Shown here in pieces: positions 17,248 to 26,309 of a DNA stretch of 64,000 nt. This DNA is from Chthoniobacterales bacterium (lineage in GTDB: Bacteria > Verrucomicrobiota > Verrucomicrobiia > Chthoniobacterales > UBA10450). Every line of letters starts with the position of its first letter. Position 1 is the stretch's first letter. Under the pieces are notes generated by a model. That model searched no databases. It had not been told where the DNA came from and worked only from the letters and a program-made list of their open reading frames with translations. The stretch covers positions 93,003-157,002 of the forward strand of contig JACDGS010000002.1 in assembly GCA_013821455.1 (NCBI GenBank). Direction: 5' to 3'. The position numbers and the translations under genes are program-made.

Positions 17248-18282
17248 TTAAGTGCGCGCAAAAGTGCTGCAAAGGTTTTGTCGCGGCAGGAGCTCTTCGA
17301 GCGCGCGACGATGGGGCGAGGGGACGGGCAACTCGGCCAGTTGAGCAATGGGGAACCAGCGTTGCTTCTCGTTAGGCAAAAACGACCGCGTCGCGGCGAA
17401 GACCGAGAGCGTGATTCGGTGATGCGTGAAAGGAAAATCGAGCTGAAGCAAAGGACTCCGCGGCGGAACGGCGGCGAGACGCGGCAGTATCCACATACCT
17501 CGCCAACGTGCGTGCGATTGCTCGAGAAGAATACGCTCGCGGCGGAGCGCAAAGGCGTGCGACTCGTGCAGCAAAACCTGGCGCGGTTTTGCTCTCTTGC
17601 GCGGGAGCGCCGCCGGTTCGACAGCAGCGCAAAATTTTTGCACCGGACATTGCGCACAGAGCGGGCGGCGCGGCAGGCAAATGAGCGCGCCCAGTTCCAT
17701 GAGGGCGGAGTTGTGCAGACGCCCGTTTTTTTTCGGCAGGAGAACGGAAGCGGTGGACCAGAGATGATCGCGGCCGGCGGCAGTGTCGATCGGCTTTTCC
17801 CAATTCGTTAGGCGCGCAAGGACGCGGGCAATGTTGGCCTCGACGATCGGGACGGCTTGATCGAACGCGAAGGTGGCGACGGCGCCGGCGGTGTAGCGGC
17901 CGATGCCGGGAAGGGCGGCGATTTTAGCGAGATCGTTAGGCAACACGCCGCCGACGTTTTTCGCGACGCTTTGCGCGGCGGCGTGAAGATTCCGCGCGCG
18001 CGCGTAGTAGCCGAGACCCTGCCAGGCGTGGAGGACGGCGGATTCATCGGCGCGGGCGAGGGAAGCAAAATCGGGGAAGCGCGCGAGCCAGTGTTCATAA
18101 TAGGGGACGACGGTCGCGACCTGCGTCTGCTGGAGCATGAACTCGGAGACGAGAATGGCGTAAGGATCGCGCGTGCGGCGCCACGGGAGATCGCGTCCGT
18201 GGCGGCGGAACCAGGTGATGAGTGGTTGCCGAAAGCGAGAGGCAGGGAAGGGCGGCATGAGAAACGGAAGATAAGCTTCCAA
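17248..18282 (-). CDS. mutY: A/G-specific adenine glycosylase with Glu at the catalytic Asp position
   Basis: 344 residues that excise adenine mispaired with 8-oxoguanine. Visible: PYAILVSEFMLQQTQVATVVPYY with the catalytic Glu (Glu47), helix-hairpin-helix LPGIGRYTAGAV, four iron-sulfur Cys in CLPRRPLCAQCPVQKFC, and a C-terminal NUDIX-like domain for 8-oxoG recognition. The position aligned with E. coli Asp138 (LDGNV) reads IVEANIARV, so a Glu (residue 148) replaces the Asp. The start could also be ATG 18258. Confidence 0.93.
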   Translation of the reverse strand: MEAYLPFLMPPFPASRFRQPLITWFRRHGRDLPWRRTRDPYAILVSEFMLQQTQVATVVPYYEHWLARFPDFASLARADESAVLHAWQGLGYYARARNLHAAAQSVAKNVGGVLPNDLAKIAALPGIGRYTAGAVATFAFDQAVPIVEANIARVLARLTNWEKPIDTAAGRDHLWSTASVLLPKKNGRLHNSALMELGALICLPRRPLCAQCPVQKFCAAVEPAALPRKRAKPRQVLLHESHAFALRRERILLEQSHARWRGMWILPRLAAVPPRSPLLQLDFPFTHHRITLSVFAATRSFLPNEKQRWFPIAQLAELPVPSPHRRALEELLPRQNLCSTFART

Positions 18283-18297
18283 ATTGTCGCCGAAAAG

Positions 18298-18423
18298 TTG
18301 TCATCCCGAGCCCGCGCAGACGGCGAGGGATCTCGCAAGCGTGGTGCGGAAGCGAAGTTGCCTAACGAGATCGAAGGACGCTGGCGGGGTCCTTCGCCGC
18401 GCGACGCCGGCTCAGGATGACAA
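18298..18423. repeat. TTGTCATCC element, copy C
   Basis: Starts TTGTCATCCCGAGCCCGCG and ends CGGCTCAGGATGACAA. A GCCTAACGA copy sits in the middle (about 18360). It lies between divergent mutY and imuA, only about 30 bp upstream of the LexA box. Confidence 0.85.
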
Positions 18424-18452
18424 CGTTCGCGCAAGACCGAAAGAGGAGGTGA

Positions 18453-18468
18453 ATGTTCTTTTGAACAT
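18453..18468. promoter_or_regulatory. LexA operator (SOS box) of imuA
   Basis: ATGTTC-TTTT-GAACAT is a perfect 16-bp palindrome. Its core TGTTC-N4-GAACA matches the LexA motif reported for Verrucomicrobia. It lies 25-40 bp upstream of the imuA ATG, where a repressor would block transcription. A second inverted repeat, ATATCCC-CATT-GGGATAT (18467-18484), follows directly and may overlap the promoter. Confidence 0.85.
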
Positions 18469-18492
18469 ATCCCCATTGGGATATTGTTCAAC

Positions 18493-19164
18493 ATGCCTGC
18501 GAGGAAAATTGTCGATTTGCGCAAGCTGCTGGCGGAACGGTTTCCGCAGGAAACACTCCCGGCCGGTTCTTGCCTAACGACCGGAGTGCGGCAGCTCGAC
18601 GAGGTCCTCACTGGTGGCCTAACGAAAGGCGCGATTACCGAAGTGAGCAGCGTTCCGCCGCAAGCGGGGAGCGCGACGCTGGTCGCGGCGCTGCTGGAGC
18701 AGGCTTGTCGTGAGCGTTATTTCATCGCGTTGATTGATGGGCGCGATTCGTTCGATCCGGAATCGATCGGTGACGATGCGATTTTGCGGCATCTCTTGTG
18801 GGTGCGATGTGGGAAGGCGAGCGAAGCCTTGCAGGCCGCAGATTTGCTTTTGCGCGATGGGAATTTTCCGCTGGTCATTCTCGATCTCGTGCTCAATCCC
18901 GCGCTGGAGCTGCGCAGGATTCCCGCGAGCAATTGGTACCGGTTGCAACGTTTGGTCGAGCCGGCGCCGACGGCATTTCTGGTCCTGACGCCGCAGAGCA
19001 TGATCGCGAGCGCGCAATGGAAACTTTGCCTAACGAATCGCTGGATGCTGCCGCAGCTCGATTGGGCGGCGGGGGATTTGCCGGCTTGCCTAACGATGCA
19101 GGTGCAGCGGGGGCAGCAGCCTAACCAATGGAGGAGCGAGCCGCGCCACGTGCTCGCCAGCTAA
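18493..19164 (+). CDS. imuA: ImuA, RecA-like SOS mutagenesis accessory protein
   Basis: 223 residues of the ImuA/SulA-like family: ATTGVRQLDEVLTGGLTKGAITEVSSVPPQAGSATLVAALL resembles the RecA core start with a degenerate P-loop, and PLVILDLVLNPAL the Walker B strand. ImuA works with ImuB and DnaE2 in damage-induced mutagenesis. I start at ATG 18493 (MPARKIVDLRKLL). The LexA palindrome just upstream supports SOS regulation. Four GCCTAACGA copies are in the gene. Its partner imuB is truncated and dnaE2 does not follow. Confidence 0.87.
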   Translation: MPARKIVDLRKLLAERFPQETLPAGSCLTTGVRQLDEVLTGGLTKGAITEVSSVPPQAGSATLVAALLEQACRERYFIALIDGRDSFDPESIGDDAILRHLLWVRCGKASEALQAADLLLRDGNFPLVILDLVLNPALELRRIPASNWYRLQRLVEPAPTAFLVLTPQSMIASAQWKLCLTNRWMLPQLDWAAGDLPACLTMQVQRGQQPNQWRSEPRHVLAS

Positions 19165-19343
19165 TGTCATCCCGAGCGGAGTGGAGCGCAGCGGAACGGA
19201 GTCGAGGGATCCCGTGGGATTTCCTGGAAGCCATCGCACGCGACAAACGAGAGCGGCACGGAAACCCGGCGGGATTTGAAAGCCCGGCCTCGCCGGCTAC
19301 GCCGTCTGCGTTACGGCTCGACTGCGCTGCGCTGGGATGACAA
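19165..19343. repeat. TTGTCATCC-type element, copy D (variant, about 180 bp)
   Basis: Starts TGTCATCCCGAGCGGAGTGG directly after the imuA stop and ends GCTGGGATGACAA just before imuB. It is longer than the others and has separated what is normally a tight imuA-imuB operon. Confidence 0.8.
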
Positions 19344-19345
19344 CT

Positions 19346-19906
19346 ATGTTCGCCGCGATTTATCTGCCCGATTTTGAATTACAGGCGGCTTTGCGCCACG
19401 CGCCGGAACGGCACCAGCAACCGGTCGCGTTGCTCGATAACGCCGAGGCAAAAGCCACCATCCTCCAGCTCACGCCCAGCGCGGCCGAGGCCGGCGTCAG
19501 CGCGGGCATGACGGCGAGCCAGGCCCTGGCGCGCTGTCTTAGCCTAACGATCATCGATCGCGCCCTCGCACAGGAAAAAATCGCCGGGGAAATTCTGCTC
19601 CATCACGCGGCCACCCTCGCGCCGGAGATGGAAGCGACCGCGCCGGGAGTTTGCACGGTGCATTTTACCTCGGCGAAAAATTATCTCGAAAATATCGAGC
19701 GCGTCGTTAGGCAACTGGCCGCTTTGCAGTTAACCGCGCGAGTGGGAATCGCCGCCACGCCCGATCTGAGTTTTCTCGCCGCTTGTCTGGCGAAGCCGAT
19801 TTTGCAGATCGACGATCCGCAAAAATTTCTCGCGCCGTTGCCGATCGAGACATTGCAACATTTGCTCCCTCTCGAAAAAACTTGTCATCATTCCTCTGGC
19901 TCTTAA
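19346..19906 (+). pseudogene. imuB: Truncated ImuB (Y-family polymerase-like protein)
   Basis: 186 residues that match only the start of ImuB: FAAIYLPDFELQAALRH, the palm region VALLDNAEAKATILQLTPSAAEAGVSAGMTASQALARCLSL and VGIAATPDLSFLAACLAKP. Full ImuB proteins are roughly 450-550 residues; here the frame stops right after PIETLQHLLPLEKTC, before the helix-hairpin-helix, little finger and C-terminal regions that bind the clamp and partners. The break coincides with ACTTGTCATC, like the end of the dispersed repeats, and a different gene starts 12 bp later. It is probably nonfunctional. Confidence 0.78.
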
Positions 19907-19918
19907 CGAAGAGTCAGC

Positions 19919-22321
19919 ATGAGCGACGACGAGAGCGCGCAGTTGCGGCCGGAGATCGGCCACGTGCTCTTCGTCGACATCGTGGGTTATTCGAAGTTGC
20001 TCATCAACGAGCAGAGCGAACTGGTGCGGCACTTGAATGAGATGGTGCGCGGCTGCTCGCAGGTGCGCGAAGCCGATGCGGAAGGAAAATTGATCCGGCT
20101 CGCGACCGGCGACGGGATGGCGCTGGTTTTTCGCAACAGTCCGGAAGCGCCCGCGGCCTGCGCGCTGGAGTTGAGTCGCGCTGATCAAGCGCATCCGGAA
20201 TTAGCGCTGCGGATGGGAATTCACAGCGGGCCGATCAACGAAGTCACCGATGTAAATGAGCGCGCGAACGTCACCGGCGCGGGGATCAACATGGCGCAGC
20301 GCGTGATGGATTGCGGCGACGCGGGCCACATTCTTTTGTCGAAACGCGCGGCGGACGATCTGCGGGAGTATCGGCATTGGCAGCCGCTCCTGCACGATCT
20401 GGGCGAGTGCGAAGTGAAACACGGTGTCGTCGTCTCGCTGGTAAATCTTTATCAGGATGAACTCGGCAATCCCGCGTGCCCGAAAAAACTTTCCGCCGCG
20501 GGAAAGTTTTCGAAAGCAAAACCGGCGCGCGGGAGAGGGGCGGCGCTCGCTGTCGTTAGTCTGCTTCTCGCCGCGAGTGCGGTTTGGTTTTTTCTCCACC
20601 AGCGCCGCAGCGGAAACGAGATCGCGGACACCACGCCGATCTCGAAAAACTCGATCGCAGTTTTGCCGTTCCGAAATCTGAGCACGGATAAGGACAACGC
20701 TTTTTTCGCCGTCGGCATTCAGGATGAAATTCTGACCGCACTGGCGAAGATCAGCGGATTAAAAGTTACCTCGCGCACTTCGACCGAGCATTACCAAAGC
20801 TCGCCGGAGAACCTGCCGCAGATCGCGCGCGAACTGCGCGTCGCGCACGTGCTCGAAGGGAGCGTCCAAAAAGCAGGCGACCGCGTGCACATCAATGTGC
20901 AGCTCATTCGCGCGGATAAGGACGAGCATCTCTGGGCGGAAAGTTACGATCGCGGAGTGGCGGATATTTTTTCGGTCGAGGTGGAAGTGGCGCAGGCGGT
21001 CGCAAGCTCATTGCAAGCCGCGCTCAGCCCGGAAGAAAAAGTGCGGGTCGAAACCAAACCAACCGAGAACACGGACGCTTACGTGCTTTACCTGCGCGCG
21101 CGCGAATATCAGACGCGGCCGACCGGCCTGCTCCAGGATTACCAGACTGCGATCCAACTTTATTCGCAGGCGATCGCGCTCGACCCGAGCTTCGCCGTCG
21201 CGCATGCGCGGCTCTCGACCACGCTCGCTTATCTTCACCTGAATTTTCAACCGACCGCCGAGATCAAAACGCGCGCGTTTGCCGAGGCGGAAGAGGCGCT
21301 GCGGCTGCGGCCTGATTTGGGCGAAGCGCGCGAGGCGCACGCGCTTTGTCTTTACTGGACGGCGAAGGATTACGCCGCGGCGTTGCGCGAATTGGAGGTG
21401 GCGCGTGCGCTCTTGCCTAACAATGCCGATATCGACGAGGACACGGCCGCGATTCGGCGGCGGCAAGGTCGCTGGCGTGAGGCGATCGCCGACATCGAAC
21501 GCGCGGCGGCGCGCGACCCGCACAATTCTTTTTTCGCGCGCGAAGTGATGCTCACTCATTGGATGGCGCGCGATTGGCCGGCGGCGGCCCGGGCCGGCGA
21601 ACGCGCCGTGGCCCTCGCGCCCGATCTGCCGTTGCTGCGGGTGGAAAAAAGTTTTGTCGATTTCTGGATGCGCGGCGATCTCCGGCCACTCGACGCGGCG
21701 CTCGGGGCGGTGCCGCCGGGTTTGGATCCCGACGGCGAAGCCACCCTCGCGCGTTGGGACGCGGCATTGCTGGCGCGCGACCTTCCGAGAGCGGAACAGG
21801 TCATCGCCACCGCGTCGGCTGTGGAAATGATCACGCCGTTTGGAACGCCATTATCGAAAGAGTATTTGCGAGGATGCGTGGCGCTCGCGGGTGGCGATGC
21901 TTCGCGCGCGCGACCGTTCTTCGAAACTGCGCGCGCGGGGATGGAAGCCGACGCGGCGGCCTATCCCCTCGATGCTTTCCGGCAGGCGCAGCTCGGTCTG
22001 CTCTATGCTTTCCTCGAGCGCAAAGAAGACGCCGTGCGGCAAGGCCGGCGCGCGATCGAATTACTACCCGAAGCAAAAGACTCCTACTACGGACCGTGCC
22101 TGTCTGGAATGCTCGCGCTGATTTACGCGCGCAGCGGCGAGCCGGAGCAAGCTCTGGATCTGATCGAGCGTCTGCTCATTCTGCCCGGGCCGGTCGATCA
22201 TGTTTTCGACGGCAGCATCACGCAAAGCGATCTGCGCTCGCGCTGGCAATGGGACCCGTTGCGCGACAATCCGCGCTTCCAAAAAATTCTTGCCGGGCCG
22301 GAACCAAAAACGATTTATTAG
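19919..22321 (+). CDS. Adenylate cyclase-domain / TolB-like / TPR fusion protein
   Basis: 800 residues. Residues 12-180 form a class III nucleotide cyclase domain (HVLFVDIVGYSKLL with a metal Asp, ATGDGMALVF, TGAGINMAQRVM with the usual Asn/Arg). A membrane helix follows at about 205-223 (GAALAVVSLLLAASAVWFF), then a TolB/FlgO-like domain (NSIAVLPFRNLSTDKDN to about 350) and TPR repeats to the end. This architecture is usual in soil Verrucomicrobia and Acidobacteria, probably signalling. The metal and transition-state residues look present, but activity is unproven. The gene contains no GCCTAACGA, unlike its neighbours. Confidence 0.85.
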   Translation: MSDDESAQLRPEIGHVLFVDIVGYSKLLINEQSELVRHLNEMVRGCSQVREADAEGKLIRLATGDGMALVFRNSPEAPAACALELSRADQAHPELALRMGIHSGPINEVTDVNERANVTGAGINMAQRVMDCGDAGHILLSKRAADDLREYRHWQPLLHDLGECEVKHGVVVSLVNLYQDELGNPACPKKLSAAGKFSKAKPARGRGAALAVVSLLLAASAVWFFLHQRRSGNEIADTTPISKNSIAVLPFRNLSTDKDNAFFAVGIQDEILTALAKISGLKVTSRTSTEHYQSSPENLPQIARELRVAHVLEGSVQKAGDRVHINVQLIRADKDEHLWAESYDRGVADIFSVEVEVAQAVASSLQAALSPEEKVRVETKPTENTDAYVLYLRAREYQTRPTGLLQDYQTAIQLYSQAIALDPSFAVAHARLSTTLAYLHLNFQPTAEIKTRAFAEAEEALRLRPDLGEAREAHALCLYWTAKDYAAALRELEVARALLPNNADIDEDTAAIRRRQGRWREAIADIERAAARDPHNSFFAREVMLTHWMARDWPAAARAGERAVALAPDLPLLRVEKSFVDFWMRGDLRPLDAALGAVPPGLDPDGEATLARWDAALLARDLPRAEQVIATASAVEMITPFGTPLSKEYLRGCVALAGGDASRARPFFETARAGMEADAAAYPLDAFRQAQLGLLYAFLERKEDAVRQGRRAIELLPEAKDSYYGPCLSGMLALIYARSGEPEQALDLIERLLILPGPVDHVFDGSITQSDLRSRWQWDPLRDNPRFQKILAGPEPKTIY

Positions 22322-22352
22322 CGCCTAACGAGTCGACGGGCGCAGACAAATT

Positions 22353-22485
22353 CTGTCATCCTGAGCGAAGCGCCGCGGAGTCGAAGGATCTCGTCGCCTA
22401 ACGAGAAGTGTTCGCCGCGAACTGATCTTCGAGGAAACGCCACGGGATCCCTCGACTTCGCCTCCGGCTCCGCTCGGGATGACAC
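22353..22485. repeat. TTGTCATCC-type element, copy E
   Basis: Starts CTGTCATCCTGAGCGAAGCG and ends CCGCTCGGGATGACAC, about 130 bp. GCCTAACGA copies lie inside it (about 22396) and beside it (about 22322, 22519, 22555), the densest cluster in the window. It lies between convergent genes. Confidence 0.8.
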
Positions 22486-22565
22486 GTCAGGCAGGTCAGC
22501 GGCAGATGTAAATGGACTCGTTAGGCAAGAATCAGCCGCAGAGAGCGCCGGACTCGTTAGGCAAA

Positions 22566-25082
22566 TCAACCGCGGGCGTAACCGGGATATTTTTGCTGCA
22601 GCTCTGTGCGGGCGCGCGAGGCTTCGTCCGCTTTGCCTGCTTTGTCGTAGGCGTGCGCGGCTTTGTCGAGCGCGACCGGCGTTATCTCGGGGTCGTCGTA
22701 AAGCAGCGCCACGCTCATGAAGGATTTGCCGGCGTTTTCGAAATCGTTCCGTTCCATCTCGACGTCGCCCGCGAGCAAACGCGCCTGCGCATTGACCCGG
22801 CCTTCCGGCTGCAAGGTCATGATTTCTTCGGCGATTTTTTGCGCATCATCCGGTTTGTGCGCGCCAATTTTTGCTTCGCCCAAGGCGAGCAGCCCTTTGG
22901 CTTTGGCGGCGGGATCGGTCGCGGTGGCGAGGAATTTCGTGAGGGCATTTTCGGCGTCGTTAGGCTGATTTTGTTTCATCTCGGCGTCGCCGAGGTAAAA
23001 CCAAAAGTCCGCCGGCACGCTGCTTGCGGTCGGGCTCTTGCTCAGCGCGCCGAGGTATTTGACCGCGGCGGCGTAATCTTTCGCGTTGTAGAATTCCAGC
23101 CCCAGCCATTGCAACAATTCCGCCGGCACCTGTCCGTCCGGAGACTTCGCAAAATAGCGATCGACCTCTTTCGCGAGATCATCGCGCTGCTTCAGGTAAA
23201 AGTAGGACGACATGATGCGCAGGGTCGCGGGGGTGGCGTACTGATCGGCGTTTATGTCGCGCGCGAGTTTCAGTTCCCTGAGCGCGGTCTCGTAATCTTT
23301 GCCGTCGAACGCCGCTTTGCCGATGTAGTAATGCGCCTGCGCGGCGGCGGTGGTTTTTGGGTATTCCTTCAGCAATTGGGCGAAGGTTTCGCCCATTCCT
23401 TTGTTGTTGTCGGTCTGGCCGAGGAGGAGTGCTTTTTGCTGCAGCGCGGCTTCGCGTTCGCGCGCTTTCGGAAATCTTCTCAGCAACGTTCCCAAATCTT
23501 CCAGCGCGGGGTTGTATTGTTTTGTCTCCTGGTAAGCGAGCGCGCGCTGCGCAAGCGCGGAGGGCGCTTCATCGCTGTCCGGATACGCTTGCAGAAAATA
23601 AGTGAACGCCTGGACGACGCGCGGCGGCTCTTTCGTTTGCACGTAGCACCAACCGAGTTTGAAGGCGGATTCGGCGCGCAGTTTCTCGGAAAGTTTCGCG
23701 TCACGCAGAGTTTCATAAACGGTCGCGGCGGCGGCGAAATCTTTCGCTTTGTAAAGTGTCTCGGCCTTGAGCAGCCGCGCCTGCTCGGTGTGCTCGCCGC
23801 TCGGATTTTGCTGGAGGAAAAGATCGATCTCCTTGCCTAACGACGGGTCGTTCGCGTTATAGAATCCAATCAGGCGCTGATATTGCGCCTCGCGCGCTTC
23901 TTCGTGCGCTGGATATTTTTGCATGATCTGGCGATAGAGAGCCTGCGCTTCGGCGAAATGGCTGAGCTGCCGCTGGCTGTTCGCCGCGAGCAGCATCATT
24001 TCGGGCCGCGCTTCTTCCGGCACTTGCTCGACGCTGCGCTGATAATCGGAAACGGCTTTGGCGTATTGCCCGCCTTGATACTCGAGGCGCAGTAAACCGA
24101 CCGCAGCAATTCCGCTCCAGCGACCGGCGTCAGGCAGCGTTCGGCCTTTCTCCAGAAGCGCCTTCGCTTTTGCGGTCATCACTTTGTCAGACTTTCCCTT
24201 TTCGGATTGCGCGAGATCGAGCGCGATCGAGCCGGCGCGAACCGTCGCCTCGGCTTTAAGCGCAGGCTTTGTCGTCTCGTTGGAGAGCGCTTCGAACTGT
24301 TCGAGCGCGTCGCCTTTGCGCCCTTTTTCGAGAAAGATGGTGGCGACGGCGAGCCGCGAATCGTCGCGATAAGGATTGGGGTTCGCGACCGCGACGACCT
24401 GTTGGTAAATATCGCGGGCCTCATCTTTGCGGTTGAGACTTTCGAGGCAGCGCGCTTCGAAATAGCGCGCCGAGAGCGCGAGCGCGGAGGCTTTCACCTT
24501 CGCGGCGGCGCGATGAAAAAGCGGACGCGCCGATTCGTAGTCTTTCGCGTTGAAGAAAATTTCCGCGAGACCGTAGGCCGCCGGACCGGCCAGCTCGCTC
24601 TCGGGAAAATCGTTCACGACGGTCTGAAAACTTGTCCGCGCCGCCGCCGTCCGTCCGAGCGCGCGATACGCTTCAGCGAGATAAAAATCCGCGGTCACGC
24701 GATCGGCGGAATTTGGATAAAGGCCGAGAAATTTTTCGTACTCCGGTACGGCAAGGTCGTAGAGCTTGCGGCCGAAAAGTCCGTTTGCGTAATTCAGCTG
24801 GCGTTGATCGGGCGCTTCCGTGTCTTCCGCCGGGGCGGACTCGTTAGGCGCGACACTAGCCGCAGGCGCGCGAGTCGGCGCAGGTGCGGGCGTGATGGTT
24901 TCCAGTTCCTCCGGCGCCGGGAGGGCGCGACGAACGGTGGGCGTTGCGGTCGGTGTAACAGGAATCGCGCGCGCGACGGGAGGTTCGTTGACCGGGAGCG
25001 CGCGGCGCACCGGGACATCGTTTTGTGCAAAGGCGAGCGGAGCGGCGAGGAGCAACGCCGCCGTTCCGAGCGGCCACTTCAT
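22566..25082 (-). CDS. Secreted TPR-repeat protein of an ExbBD-type operon
   Basis: An 838-residue periplasmic protein: signal peptide MKWPLGTAALLLAAPLAFAQ, a Pro/Ala/Thr-rich linker (residues 25-90), then about 15-20 TPR-like repeats to the C-terminus (e.g. YANGLFGRKLYDLAVPEYEKFLGLYP; AYGLAEIFFNAKDYESARPLF). The ATG at 25082 overlaps the exbD stop as ATGA. It resembles the YbgF/CpoB-like or TolA-side TPR partners of Tol/Ton energy modules in general layout only. Its operon position suggests it is driven by or scaffolds the ExbBD pair. Confidence 0.82.
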   Translation of the reverse strand: MKWPLGTAALLLAAPLAFAQNDVPVRRALPVNEPPVARAIPVTPTATPTVRRALPAPEELETITPAPAPTRAPAASVAPNESAPAEDTEAPDQRQLNYANGLFGRKLYDLAVPEYEKFLGLYPNSADRVTADFYLAEAYRALGRTAAARTSFQTVVNDFPESELAGPAAYGLAEIFFNAKDYESARPLFHRAAAKVKASALALSARYFEARCLESLNRKDEARDIYQQVVAVANPNPYRDDSRLAVATIFLEKGRKGDALEQFEALSNETTKPALKAEATVRAGSIALDLAQSEKGKSDKVMTAKAKALLEKGRTLPDAGRWSGIAAVGLLRLEYQGGQYAKAVSDYQRSVEQVPEEARPEMMLLAANSQRQLSHFAEAQALYRQIMQKYPAHEEAREAQYQRLIGFYNANDPSLGKEIDLFLQQNPSGEHTEQARLLKAETLYKAKDFAAAATVYETLRDAKLSEKLRAESAFKLGWCYVQTKEPPRVVQAFTYFLQAYPDSDEAPSALAQRALAYQETKQYNPALEDLGTLLRRFPKAREREAALQQKALLLGQTDNNKGMGETFAQLLKEYPKTTAAAQAHYYIGKAAFDGKDYETALRELKLARDINADQYATPATLRIMSSYFYLKQRDDLAKEVDRYFAKSPDGQVPAELLQWLGLEFYNAKDYAAAVKYLGALSKSPTASSVPADFWFYLGDAEMKQNQPNDAENALTKFLATATDPAAKAKGLLALGEAKIGAHKPDDAQKIAEEIMTLQPEGRVNAQARLLAGDVEMERNDFENAGKSFMSVALLYDDPEITPVALDKAAHAYDKAGKADEASRARTELQQKYPGYARG

Positions 25083-25486
25083 TTTGCCGTGGCGAAGGCG
25101 ACGTTGGTCACGCCCGCTTCGCTGCAAATGTTGAGGACGTTGACGATGTTTTTGTACGCGCCCGCTTCGTCGCCGCGGATGACCACAGCCTGGTCGGCGT
25201 TCAGTTTCACCAAGCCTTGCAACATTGTCGTGAGGTCGGGACCGGAAAGCGTGCGGCGATTCACGACCACATTGCCGTCCGCTTTCACGTTCACGATGAC
25301 ATCACCCATGGGCGCGGATTTTTCTTTTGCCTGACTCGCTTTCGGCACCTTCACGTCGAGCTCGTTTTCGTTGCGCGCGGCGTTCCAGGTCATGAGGAAA
25401 AAAATCAGGAGCAACAGAAGGACATCGACCAGCGGCGCGAGCTGGATGCCCGGATGTTGTGGTGCGGTGCGGCTACGGAAATTCAT
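25079..25486 (-). CDS. ExbD/TolR-family energy transducer
   Basis: 135 residues with one N-terminal membrane helix, IQLAPLVDVLLLLLIFFLM, whose Asp is the conserved proton-carrying residue of ExbD/TolR, followed by a periplasmic domain (VVIRGDEAGAYKNIVNVLNICSEAGVTNVAFAT). With ExbB it uses the proton gradient to energise a periplasmic or outer-membrane process. ExbD and TolR are not distinguishable here. 4-bp overlap with the TPR gene downstream. Confidence 0.93.
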   Translation of the reverse strand: MNFRSRTAPQHPGIQLAPLVDVLLLLLIFFLMTWNAARNENELDVKVPKASQAKEKSAPMGDVIVNVKADGNVVVNRRTLSGPDLTTMLQGLVKLNADQAVVIRGDEAGAYKNIVNVLNICSEAGVTNVAFATAK

Positions 25487-25538
25487 CTGGCGAAAAATTC
25501 CGGGGCGGAAACCAAAATGTTTTGACGCCTAACGACGC

Positions 25539-26309
25539 TCAAAATTCATCTTCGAGCAGAACCGGTGAACGCTCCGGGCGACGACTGTGCTGGAGCGAGA
25601 GGAGCGCGATAATATGGGTGGACGCGGATTCCAAATCGGAGATGAGCCGTTGCGCGCGGCCGCGGAAAAACGCGTAGAAGATCATCGCGGTAATGCCGAT
25701 GGCCAGGCCACCGCAGGTGTTGATGAGCGCTTCGCTAATGCCTTTCGAAAGCAAAGTATAACGGGTCGGCCCGGCGAGATCGGAGCCGAGCGCACCGAAG
25801 GAGCGAATGATGCCGATGACCGTGCCGAACAATCCGACGAGCGGTCCGATCGTGCCGATGTCGGCGAGATATGTGACCTTGTTGTGAAGATTAGTGGCGA
25901 CGCGCGTGCCTTCGGTTTCCGCGATCTCGCGTGCCTGCGCGAAATCGGCGCTCGGGTTTTTGGTCATAAAATCGAGCGTCTGTTGGACGACGCGCGCGAT
26001 TGCTTCGCCGTGACGATTCGAGACTGCGAGCAACCCGAGGTAATCACGTTTGCGCAGGAGCGCATCGGCGGTGGCCATATAACCACTCGTGACGATGGCC
26101 CCGCGGCGAATCGTAAAAAAGTAGATCACGATCATCGCCACAGAGACGATCGAGAGGAGGAAAAGAAGAATGATGACCGGCCCCGCGGACATCATTGCTT
26201 CGAGGATGTTGGTCGTGCGCGGGAGGATCGGCTGGTCGGGCGGAGTGGTTTGGGCAAACGCGGAAGCGGCGCTCGCGAAAAGAGCGAACGGTGAGAGAAC
26301 GCGTTTCAT
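25539..26309 (-). CDS. ExbB/TolQ/MotA-family proton channel protein
   Basis: 256 residues: a signal-like start (MKRVLSPFALFASAASAFAQ), then membrane helix SAGPVIILLFLLSIVSVAMIVIYFF, a cytoplasmic loop, and the two-helix signature TYLADIGTIGPLVGLFGTVIGIIRSF ... ISEALINTCGGLAIGITAMIFYAFF. It partners the ExbD gene 52 bp downstream. I start at ATG 26309 because the open frame upstream runs through a repeat element. Confidence 0.92.
   Translation of the reverse strand: MKRVLSPFALFASAASAFAQTTPPDQPILPRTTNILEAMMSAGPVIILLFLLSIVSVAMIVIYFFTIRRGAIVTSGYMATADALLRKRDYLGLLAVSNRHGEAIARVVQQTLDFMTKNPSADFAQAREIAETEGTRVATNLHNKVTYLADIGTIGPLVGLFGTVIGIIRSFGALGSDLAGPTRYTLLSKGISEALINTCGGLAIGITAMIFYAFFRGRAQRLISDLESASTHIIALLSLQHSRRPERSPVLLEDEF

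Noticed and set aside
22512..23840. 442-residue plus-strand open frame
   Set aside because: Antisense shadow of the TPR gene 22566-25082; composition rich in Phe, Arg and Val with no family motif.
24207..25334. 375-residue plus-strand open frame
   Set aside because: Antisense to the TPR and exbD genes; no recognisable domain.
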